This document shows, piece after piece, positions 1-6,339 of a DNA stretch of 39,872 nucleotides. Positions within the stretch are counted from its first letter, which is position 1. Every line of letters starts with the position of its first letter. The stretch is from contig NZ_LOHE01000083.1 of the NCBI RefSeq assembly GCF_001559865.1, forward strand, positions 1-39,872, in the 5' to 3' direction. The translations under genes and the position numbers were made by a program. Source of the DNA: Abyssisolibacter fermentans. GTDB lineage: Bacteria; Bacillota; Clostridia; Tissierellales; MCWD3. Under the pieces are notes generated by a model. That model made no database searches. It saw nothing but the letters and a program-made list of their open reading frames with translations, and was not told the DNA's origin.

Positions 1-106
1 CGACCTTCTCTATAATATCATCTAACAGATATTTTGTCAAGACTTATTTTTTCTTTGCTGTTTTTGTCAGCTCATATATAGTATCATGAATTCTGTATTC
101 CGTCAA
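1..106 (-). promoter_or_regulatory. Tandem sigma-A promoters firing left out of the window
   Basis: On the minus strand there are two consensus-like promoters. P2 has -35 TTGACG (106-101), a 17-nt spacer and -10 TACTAT (83-78). P1 has -35 TTGACA (40-35), a 17-nt spacer and -10 TATTAT (17-12). Just after the P2 -10 comes GCTGACAAAAACAGC (71-57), nearly the same small hairpin as the one just after the promoter at the other window end (39827-39841). Tandem strong promoters of this design are typical of rRNA or tRNA operons, so an outward stable-RNA operon probably begins just left of base 1. The transcribed gene itself is not visible. Confidence 0.7.
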
Positions 107-446
107 TAGTTTTTGTTCTTTTTTTTTCTCCACATAGCAAATAACTTACCCTCAACTTATATAAACGTGTAAATATACTTATTTATAAAGAATTAGTGGG
201 ATTTTATTTTTAACTATGCTTCGAAATTATTAATTATTATATTGTCTTGTATATAATAATCTAATTACTAAATGCATAAAAATATATTAAATAACTAGTT
301 TTTATATCATAATCATAATTTTGAATAAATTAATTTGTTATGGAAATAATCTTATTAATATAATGAAAACAAATATTTTATCCTCAAACAAATTTCTATT
401 AAAATTCATGGAGTAGAAATTTATTACTTTATTTAAGGAGGACAAT
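107..446. other. AT-rich intergenic region upstream of yyaC
   Basis: This 340-bp gap separates the leftward promoters from yyaC. It is very AT-rich and I see no open frame, tRNA or clear terminator. A strong Shine-Dalgarno sequence (AAGGAGG, about 436-442) precedes the yyaC ATG. A forespore-type sigma-F/G promoter would be expected for yyaC, but I could not recognise one with confidence. Confidence 0.5.
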
Positions 447-1043
447 ATGAAACTACCCTTTGGAACTATAAAATCAAGTGTTGATTCAAATTCAAATAAT
501 GCTAAACTTAAGTTTAGTACTATTTTATTTGAAAATTTATGCCATCTTTTTAATGATACTTATACAGATTTATTAATTTTATGTATTGGAAGCGATAGGT
601 CTACCGGTGATAGTTTAGGACCCATAGTTGGATATAATTTATTAAAATATCCATTAAATAATCTTGTTGTACTGGGTACATTAGAAAAACCTGTGCATGC
701 TAAGAATTTAGAAGAAACAATACACTACATTGATCAAAATTTTGATAATCCGTTTATAATTGCAGTAGATGCATGTCTTGGTAGATATGAAAGAATTGGT
801 TACATATCTCTTAATTATGGACCTTTACGACCTGGCGCTGGTGTTAAAAAAACGCTACCTGAAATAGGTAATATTAATATAACAGGTGTTGTAAATATAG
901 ATGGTTTTATGGAATATACAATTTTACAAAACACTAGATTAAATACAGTTGTAAAAATGGCTGATATAATATCCTCCTCATTAAAAAATGCTATTTGGAA
1001 ATTTTCTAAAAAATGCATCAAGAATTTTGAAGAAGATATATAA
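447..1043 (+). CDS. yyaC: Spore protease YyaC (DUF1256 family)
   Basis: The 198-aa product matches the YyaC/DUF1256 sporulation family, related to the GPR-type germination protease fold. Visible hallmarks are CIGSDRSTGDSLGP at residues 46-59, a VDACLG segment near residue 108 and a GPLRPGAGVKK segment near 128. Length agrees with Bacillus subtilis YyaC (about 205 aa). The ATG has an AAGGAGG Shine-Dalgarno 5 nt upstream. It is the only plus-strand gene left of the origin, so it is transcribed head-on to replication, and it converges on ykuS with a 22-bp gap. In Bacillus yyaC also lies near parB, so this gene belongs to the ancestral origin neighbourhood. The family assignment is firm; the exact role in spores is not known from sequence. 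Confidence 0.9.
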   Translation: MKLPFGTIKSSVDSNSNNAKLKFSTILFENLCHLFNDTYTDLLILCIGSDRSTGDSLGPIVGYNLLKYPLNNLVVLGTLEKPVHAKNLEETIHYIDQNFDNPFIIAVDACLGRYERIGYISLNYGPLRPGAGVKKTLPEIGNINITGVVNIDGFMEYTILQNTRLNTVVKMADIISSSLKNAIWKFSKKCIKNFEEDI

Positions 1044-1065
1044 TCCTTCGGTATTATTATAAAAA

Positions 1066-1335
1066 CTAAAATAATGAACTATAAGTTTTATGCTTAATAA
1101 TATAGTCTATTTCTTGTATAGTTTTACCTTTAGCATTTACAAGTAAAACATTTTCATTGTTATCATTAGTTAAACTTGTTATTTGATTATAATAGTCAAT
1201 ATCATAGCCATCCGCTTTATAAATAAATACATCATATCTTTCATTTAAATCTGTTGTTACAATGTCATATCCTATTTTTTCTAAACTTAACTTTATTTCA
1301 TCTAATCCATTTTGTATTAATATTTTTTGTGTCAA
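1066..1335 (-). CDS. YkuS-like UPF0180 family protein
   Basis: This small protein of about 89 aa resembles the UPF0180/YkuS family of Firmicutes (function unknown): a pattern of QxxLDEIKxxLEKxGYDIV at the start, a short acidic central part and a terminal segment LLVNAKGKTIQEIDYIIK. I place the start at the TTG at 1335 (product starting MTQKILIQNG) because a GGGGGTG Shine-Dalgarno lies 6 nt upstream; the frame stays open to a TTG at 1350, but that would overlap the Shine-Dalgarno. It follows the DUF4446 gene on the same strand and may be cotranscribed with it. The RBS lies in one arm of an inverted repeat (1337-1388), suggesting translational control. Confidence 0.7.
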   Translation of the reverse strand: MTQKILIQNGLDEIKLSLEKIGYDIVTTDLNERYDVFIYKADGYDIDYYNQITSLTNDNNENVLLVNAKGKTIQEIDYIIKHKTYSSLF

Positions 1336-1336
1336 T

Positions 1337-1388
1337 AAATACACCCCCAATAGATATATAAAATATTATTATCATTAGGGGTGTATTT
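1337..1388 (-). promoter_or_regulatory. Inverted repeat sequestering the ykuS RBS
   Basis: Between the DUF4446 stop and the ykuS-like start, AAATACACCCC (1388-1378, minus strand) is perfectly complementary to GGGGTGTATTT (1347-1337). That is an 11-bp stem with a loop of about 30 nt. The second arm is the ykuS Shine-Dalgarno region, so the folded leader would hide the ribosome binding site. There is no T-run, so a terminator is less likely than a translational switch or RNA-processing site. Confidence 0.5.
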
Positions 1389-1402
1389 TATCCATATTCT
1401 TT

Positions 1403-1912
1403 TTATCGCATGTCTCTATTATTCACAGCAATTTTTATAGCTTCTAATTCTTCTTTAGATAAGGTATATTTAGTCTTACAATTTTTTATTGGCTTACCAT
1501 ACATACTGCATCCATCTCTACCGTATAAGCTTGAAATAACTACACCATCTAGGTTATCATCTAATAAGGCTAATGAAAAACTTAAATCGCTACCCATATC
1601 ATCAAAAGCATTATATCTAATCATACCTGTATTTTGAAGAGTTAATTTAAGTCTCTTATCTAAATTATTGCATGTTTTGTCTACATTCCTCAATTGTTCT
1701 TTTACATTCTTTACTTCTTCTAAATGTTCGAATAACATATCTTCTAAATTTATACTGTCAACACCACTGAGTAATATATTGTATTTTTTTTTCAATTTAG
1801 AAATACGTATTTGATTATAACAATTTAGAAATAATAGAACAATACTAATCATGATAAGAGCTAATAAAATAATGTCATTGTTATTTTGTATGAATTTTAT
1901 TATACCGTCCAT
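1403..1912 (-). CDS. DUF4446 family membrane-anchored protein
   Basis: The 169-aa protein matches the DUF4446 family common in Clostridia and often found near parAB. It has one N-terminal hydrophobic segment (about residues 13-32), then a charged, probably coiled-coil linker (about 36-95). A C-terminal domain follows with the typical run YNAFDDMGSDLSFSLALLD (about 100-118), GVVISSLYGRDGCSMYGK and a final KYTLSKEELEAI. The ATG has an AAAGGAG Shine-Dalgarno. No enzymatic motif is visible and the function is unknown. The topology suggests a cytoplasmic domain tethered to the membrane. It lies upstream of the ykuS-like gene on the same strand. Confidence 0.8.
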   Translation of the reverse strand: MDGIIKFIQNNNDIILLALIMISIVLLFLNCYNQIRISKLKKKYNILLSGVDSINLEDMLFEHLEEVKNVKEQLRNVDKTCNNLDKRLKLTLQNTGMIRYNAFDDMGSDLSFSLALLDDNLDGVVISSLYGRDGCSMYGKPIKNCKTKYTLSKEELEAIKIAVNNRDMR

Positions 1913-2009
1913 ATTGTATCTCCTTTATTTAATATTATATACCTTATTAACTATATAATATTTGCCTACTCTTATCAAGAAATATATACCTATAAAAGAT
2001 TTTTTTATC

Positions 2010-2088
2010 TTAAAACAACGGAAGCAATTACGTAGTAATTGCAACACACCGTTTCAACAAGGCAGGAGACTCTTGTGCCTTGTTATAA
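2010..2088 (-). repeat. Short TIR repeat element, 79-bp copy
   Basis: Read on the minus strand it starts TTATAACAAGGC and ends CCGTTGTTTTAA, giving imperfect terminal inverted repeats (TTATAACAA(G/C)G). It contains an internal hairpin: GCAATTAC and GTAATTGC with a 3-nt loop (2024-2042). A longer relative of 133 bp lies after dnaN (30573-30705) and shares both ends and the segment TTGAAACGGTG. This copy looks like an internally deleted version. Its terminal TTATAA supplies the last Leu codon and the stop of the cysteine desulfurase gene. Confidence 0.65.
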
Positions 2089-3222
2089 TTCTTTTATTAT
2101 AGCCCTTATAGCTTTTACTGTTTCGTCAATTTCTTCGTGTGTATTAAATAATCCTAAGCTAAATCTAACAACTCCTTGCTCAAAAGTACCGATTGTTTTA
2201 TGTGCAAGTGGTGCACAATGTAATCCAGGCCTAGTACATATATTATACATACTATCTAGTAAATAACTAACTTCTGATGAGTCTTGATTTTCTATATTAA
2301 TAGATACTACAGGCGCATGTTTTTCAATGTTCTTAGGTCCATAAATCATAACTTCATCTATTTTTAAAAGTTCTTTAATAAAATGTTCTGTTAACTCTAC
2401 CTCATGATTCCTTATATTTTCTATTCCCTCATTCATAATATATTTAACTCCTGCCCCTAATCCTATTATTCCAGGTGCATTTGGTGTTCCGCTTTCATAT
2501 CTGTCCGGTAATATTAAAGGTTGAATCAATTCATGTGATTTACTTCCTGTTCCTCCTTCTTTCAATTGAACAAGTTCTAAACCTTCTCTTATAAATAATC
2601 CTCCTGTGCCCTGAGGTCCAAGCAAACTTTTATGTCCTGGAAAGGCTAATAAATCAATATTTTTGTTAACATCTATATCATAAACACCTGCCGTTTGGGC
2701 TGCATCTACCATATATAATATTCCATGCTTCTTAGCTATATTGCCTATATTATAAATCGGCATAATACTTCCTGTTACATTCGAAGCATGTGTTGTTATT
2801 ACCATTTTAGTATTCTTTTTTATACTCTTTTCAATATCTTTCAAATCTATGAGTCCTTGCTCATCACAGTCAATAATTGTTACTTCAATGTTTTTATTCT
2901 TTAATGCCATTAATGGTCTTAATACAGAATTATGTTCCATACTGGTTGTTATGACATGATCGCCACTTTTTAATATACCTTTGATAGCAAGATTTAAGCT
3001 ATCAGTGGCATTGTGTGTAAAAATAATATTCATAGGATCTTTAACTCTAAAAAACTCTGCTATTGTTTCTCTTGCTTCATATATACCTCTACCAGCTTTC
3101 AAAGCTAATTTATGTCCAGATCTACCAGGATTGGCTCCATATTCAGTCATTGCTTCCATAATAGTGTCATATACCTGTTTTGGCTTTGGAAATGATGTAG
3201 CTGCATTATCTAAATATATCAT
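2083..3222 (-). CDS. Class V aminotransferase-fold cysteine desulfurase
   Basis: The 379-aa PLP enzyme is of the NifS/SufS-like class V type. It begins directly with YLDNAATSFPKP. The PLP lysine is K198 in FPGHKSLLGPQGTGG, preceded by D173 (VDAAQTAGV). The catalytic Cys is C336 in RPGLHCAPLAHK, the RxGxHCAP signature of type II desulfurases. The short N terminus and this signature resemble the EF2568-like cysteine desulfurase family, which I recall being linked to orphan selenium-metabolism clusters. Expected reaction: cysteine (or selenocysteine) to alanine plus persulfide (or selenide). Next to the selenoprotein formate dehydrogenase block it could provide sulfur for FdhD or selenium for Sec synthesis; this is inference. 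A strong TTTGGAGG RBS precedes the ATG. The gene ends inside a repeat element. Confidence 0.85.
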   Translation of the reverse strand: MIYLDNAATSFPKPKQVYDTIMEAMTEYGANPGRSGHKLALKAGRGIYEARETIAEFFRVKDPMNIIFTHNATDSLNLAIKGILKSGDHVITTSMEHNSVLRPLMALKNKNIEVTIIDCDEQGLIDLKDIEKSIKKNTKMVITTHASNVTGSIMPIYNIGNIAKKHGILYMVDAAQTAGVYDIDVNKNIDLLAFPGHKSLLGPQGTGGLFIREGLELVQLKEGGTGSKSHELIQPLILPDRYESGTPNAPGIIGLGAGVKYIMNEGIENIRNHEVELTEHFIKELLKIDEVMIYGPKNIEKHAPVVSINIENQDSSEVSYLLDSMYNICTRPGLHCAPLAHKTIGTFEQGVVRFSLGLFNTHEEIDETVKAIRAIIKEL

Positions 3223-3605
3223 TTTTTCGCCTCCAAATTATATTCTCTTAATCATCATAATAAAAACAAAATAAAATATCAATAGATTCCTAATTAATAT
3301 AATCTATTATAAATATATATCTTATTAATATTTTTTATAACACATAGAAAATTATATAAACTTATTAATATTGTATGATAGTATAATTTGCGTTATGTTA
3401 TGGCTAAGTCTTACTTTAATCTTCATGCAAGTTTTTTTATTATCCTTATATATAAAAATTAGTCTATGATACATAATCGAATACCAAGCTGGTACTTTAA
3501 AAAATAATATGTAATGATAATCTATTAAAAATAACTACCTCAAAATATGTTTTGAGATAGTTATTTAGGGGGAACTCCCCTTTAAAAAATAGATTTATCT
3601 ATTTT
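3223..3605. other. Intergenic region between desulfurase and FNT channel gene
   Basis: This 383-bp gap is AT-rich. Its only clear content is the hairpin cluster at 3530-3602, described as the terminator of the channel gene. The remainder (3223-3529) should hold the desulfurase promoter, but I see no strong -35/-10 pair and no open frame. Confidence 0.5.
3530..3602 (-). terminator. Terminator cluster after the FNT channel gene
   Basis: On the minus strand, right after the channel gene stop, three hairpins follow each other. They are AAAAATAGAT/ATCTATTTTT, then GGGG-AGTT-CCCC, and a long one at 3565-3530 pairing AATAACTA and CTCAAAA with TTTTGAG and TAGTTATT (one mismatch between the two stem blocks). 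The last is followed by a T-rich run (TTTTTAA). This looks like a Rho-independent terminator that separates the formate block from the desulfurase gene. Confidence 0.65.
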
Positions 3606-4382
3606 TTATTTATCTTTAGCATAACAGATATAATAAACTATTGGTACTATTATTGCGCCACCTATTAAATTCCCTATTGTAACAGGTATTATATTGTTAA
3701 TCCACATTTCCCCCCAAGAAAAACCAGCGCCTATAAATTTACCCATAGGTATAAAAAACATATTAGCAATACTATGTTCAAATCCTGATAGTACAAAAAT
3801 CATAATCGGGAACCAAACTGCAAGTATTTTACCAGTAACATCTGTAGCTGCTGTCGCCATCCATACAGCTAAAACAACTATCATATTACAGAGAATAGCT
3901 CTAGTAATTCCCTGTAATAGTGTTAAGTTATTAACTTTTGCACTAGCTATAGCTATAGCTTTTTCACCTACAATACCTGTATATAAGTTTGTCTTACTCA
4001 ATATATAAGCTAAGAATATAGAACCAATAAAATTGCCAATATACACGATAATCCAGTTTTTAAGCATTTTAGAGCATGTAATTTTCTTTTTCATGAGAGC
4101 TAAAGTCATTATATTATTTCCAGTAAAAAGTTCTGCACCTGCTATTATAACTAACATAAGTCCAACTGGGAAAACTGCTGCTCCGATAAATTTAGCTAGT
4201 CCAATATCTATTTTTCCCAACGTTTGTGTTACAATTATATAGCCATGTGCACCAAATCCTATAAATAAACCTGCAAATATACCTAATAAAAGCATTTTTA
4301 TGCTTGGCAAATTAGCCTTTTTAATAGCTGTTTCTATCGTTTTATTAGCTACTTCTTTTGGACTTAATAATGTTTTTTGCAT
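3606..4382 (-). CDS. Formate/nitrite transporter (FNT) family channel
   Basis: The 258-aa integral membrane protein belongs to the FNT family (FocA, NirC, FdhC). It shows six hydrophobic spans and the FNT hallmarks AELFTGNNIM (83-92), LAVWMATAATDVTGK (171-185) and the pore histidine in GFEHSIANMFF (His203). It would carry formate or another small anion (nitrite, HS-) across the membrane. Its place downstream of fdhA-mobA-fdhD suggests formate as the substrate; sequence alone does not separate focA, fdhC and nirC types. The ATG follows an AGAGGGGG Shine-Dalgarno. A palindrome (4411-4434) lies just upstream and a hairpin terminator downstream, so it is probably its own transcription unit. Confidence 0.88.
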   Translation of the reverse strand: MQKTLLSPKEVANKTIETAIKKANLPSIKMLLLGIFAGLFIGFGAHGYIIVTQTLGKIDIGLAKFIGAAVFPVGLMLVIIAGAELFTGNNIMTLALMKKKITCSKMLKNWIIVYIGNFIGSIFLAYILSKTNLYTGIVGEKAIAIASAKVNNLTLLQGITRAILCNMIVVLAVWMATAATDVTGKILAVWFPIMIFVLSGFEHSIANMFFIPMGKFIGAGFSWGEMWINNIIPVTIGNLIGGAIIVPIVYYICYAKDK

Positions 4383-4410
4383 AAAATCCCCCTCTTTGCA
4401 TTTTGTATAC

Positions 4411-4434
4411 AGTTAAAGCGTTAATGCTTTAACT
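4411..4434 (-). promoter_or_regulatory. Palindrome upstream of FNT gene, candidate operator
   Basis: AGTTAAAGC (4411-4419) and GCTTTAACT (4426-4434) form a 9-bp perfect inverted repeat around GTTAAT. It ends about 29 bp before the channel gene start. The symmetry and position fit an operator for a dimeric regulator overlapping the promoter or leader; alternatively it is a leader hairpin. No known regulator motif was recognised. Confidence 0.4.
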
Positions 4435-4599
4435 TGGTTTAAATTTTTATATTACACTTTATCAATCGTTATAATTAATAAATATAATCTGTTTATTCAT
4501 GTAATTTCTAATAATATACTATTTAGCTCTTATAAATGAACTTGAAGACAATCCAACTCGATATGCCCACCATTTAATGAATATCTTACAACCATAATC

Positions 4600-4694
4600 C
4601 AAAACCTAAAATCTTTAATTTTATGTGAATTTGTTTAACCATTCGAAGATGAACTCGATTGATAATAATATTTAATTTCTAAGAATAACCTGAG
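4600..4694 (-). repeat. Dispersed intergenic repeat, copy B
   Basis: The minus strand begins CTCAGGTTATTCTTAGAAAT at 4694, closely matching the starts of copies at 32489 (plus) and 13980 (minus). On the plus strand, about 4607-4653 matches the middle of the copy at 32530-32575 (shared core TAATTTTATGTGAAT). Because the end matches on one strand and the middle on the other, the family appears to have terminal inverted repeats. Confidence 0.5.
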
Positions 4695-4847
4695 TTTAAG
4701 ACTATTGTATATAATCTTTTTTATGATTTAATAATATTGTTTTAAATTATAACTACGAAATGAAACCATTTTCAAAGCCTATATATAGGATACCATATTT
4801 AGCATAGTATTGTTAAGTTATTATTTTACTTTTGAGGCTTGAATTTA

Positions 4848-5627
4848 CTACATTATGAAGTTGTCATATTTTGTATATATGTTCATTTTTCTTCCTCTAG
4901 CAAATCCTATTATCATAATATTTAATTTTTCAGCTATTTGAATAGATAAACTTGTAGGTGCTGATCTTGAAATAATAGCTGGAATACTACATTTTGCTAC
5001 TTTTTTAATTATTTCCGAAGATATTCTACCACTAGTTAAAATATATTTATCTTTAAAATTAATATCATTTAATATTGACCATCCTATAATTTTATCCATT
5101 GCATTATGTCTCCCTATATCTTCCTCGAATCTTATTATTTTCTTATTATAACCTAATGCACAGCTATGAACTCCTCCTGTTTCTTTAAATAATATGGATT
5201 GTTCATTAAATGCTATCATAGTTTCAATAATATTGTTTTTATTTAATAATATTTCATTGTAATTTTTTTTAGACTTAAACTCTATAACATTATACAGCAA
5301 AGTTCCTTTTCTACAATCTAATGTCATTGTTTTTTTTCCAGATAAGTTATGACTAAATTTATTAAATTCAGTAAGCTCGACAGATACAGTGCCTTTATTC
5401 TCATCAATATTTATCTTTTTTATATCAGTTTTTAAATTTAATAAACCTTCAGTAAATAAAAAACCTACTGCTAAATATTTTATCGATTTTGGTGTGCATA
5501 GTAATGTACTAATCTCAATTTCATTAACAAAAATAGTATATGGTTTCTCTATTATTATGTCATCATGTTTTATAATAGCTTCATCTTTATCAACCTTTAA
5601 AATTTCAAGCTTAGTTTTCTCTTCCAT
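4848..5627 (-). CDS. fdhD: Formate dehydrogenase accessory sulfurtransferase FdhD
   Basis: The 259-aa protein matches FdhD, which passes sulfur from a cysteine desulfurase to the bis-MGD cofactor of formate dehydrogenase. Visible family motifs are ETGGVHSCALG near residue 150, FEEDIGRHNAMDKIIG (about 167-182), LTSGRISSEIIKK and the C-terminal SRSAPTSLSIQIAEKLN with IGFARGRKMNIYT. The acceptor loop has only one cysteine (C105, in TLDCRKG), whereas E. coli FdhD has a CxxC pair; the single Cys may suffice. The gene follows mobA with 17 bp between them and belongs to the fdhA-mobA-fdhD operon. ATG start. Confidence 0.92.
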   Translation of the reverse strand: MEEKTKLEILKVDKDEAIIKHDDIIIEKPYTIFVNEIEISTLLCTPKSIKYLAVGFLFTEGLLNLKTDIKKINIDENKGTVSVELTEFNKFSHNLSGKKTMTLDCRKGTLLYNVIEFKSKKNYNEILLNKNNIIETMIAFNEQSILFKETGGVHSCALGYNKKIIRFEEDIGRHNAMDKIIGWSILNDINFKDKYILTSGRISSEIIKKVAKCSIPAIISRSAPTSLSIQIAEKLNIMIIGFARGRKMNIYTKYDNFIM

Positions 5628-5644
5628 AATTAATCCTCTTAATT

Positions 5645-6253
5645 TTATTTTACTTCATTAATATAAACTTTTAAATCTTCTTTTGTATTTAAATTTAAGA
5701 ACATATTCCAATTCGAGCTAAATTTTTTAGCTACTGCTTCTTCAATATACTTGCAATTTAAACTTTTTAGTAAAAAATATACTGCTTTATTCCCATTTAT
5801 TAAATATTGTTCAACGTTTTTTAAGATAGATATATTGTAAAATGCATTCATTGGCTCTATCCAATTTCCATATTTAGTTATACAGGCATGTACATTTTCT
5901 TTTTTAATTATATCTTTCATATATCGTATATAATTTAAGTTAATATTAGGCATATCACAGGCTGTAAAATATACATATTTACTTTGAGCTTCTTTTAAAC
6001 CTTTATGAATTCCACTTAGAGGTCCTTTACCTGCTATTTCATCTTCAAATACTCTTATGTTATATTTACTATAAAAATTTGGCTTATTAGTGATAATAAC
6101 TATATCATCAAACTCATATTTTAATTTATTAATTACATTGTCTATTAAATTTGTGTTGTTTATTTTTAAAAATTGCTTATCGAAGCCCATTCTCAAACTT
6201 TTCCCTCCAGCTAAAATTACACAAGTTCTAAAAATATTATATTCAACAGTCAT
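5645..6253 (-). CDS. mobA: Molybdenum cofactor guanylyltransferase MobA
   Basis: The 202-aa protein is a MobA-type nucleotidyltransferase. It carries the N-terminal GTP-binding signature LAGGKSLRMGFDKQFL (about residues 14-29), then GKGPLSGIHKGL (about 75-86) and the metal-binding YFTACDMPNIN (about 95-105). It would link GMP to molybdopterin (Mo or W form) to make the (bis-)MGD cofactor needed by FdhA. It sits between fdhA and fdhD on the same strand with short gaps (86 and 17 bp), fitting one operon for building active formate dehydrogenase. An AAAGGGA Shine-Dalgarno precedes the ATG. Confidence 0.9.
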   Translation of the reverse strand: MTVEYNIFRTCVILAGGKSLRMGFDKQFLKINNTNLIDNVINKLKYEFDDIVIITNKPNFYSKYNIRVFEDEIAGKGPLSGIHKGLKEAQSKYVYFTACDMPNINLNYIRYMKDIIKKENVHACITKYGNWIEPMNAFYNISILKNVEQYLINGNKAVYFLLKSLNCKYIEEAVAKKFSSNWNMFLNLNTKEDLKVYINEVK

Positions 6254-6339
6254 AGCGTAGTCCCTTTCTGCTTATTTATAATGTACAAAAATAAAATGTA
6301 TTAACAGCCTATTTAATCACCTAATGTTACTTAATAAAA

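Larger units (their letters stand above)
4383..4847. other. Intergenic region between fdhD and the FNT gene
   Basis: This 465-bp gap holds the palindrome at 4411-4434 in front of the channel gene and a copy of a dispersed intergenic repeat at about 4600-4694. I found no open frame and no strong terminator after fdhD. Confidence 0.5.

Noticed and set aside
2039-2266. Plus-strand frame at the desulfurase 3' end
   Set aside because: Antisense shadow of the desulfurase and the repeat element.
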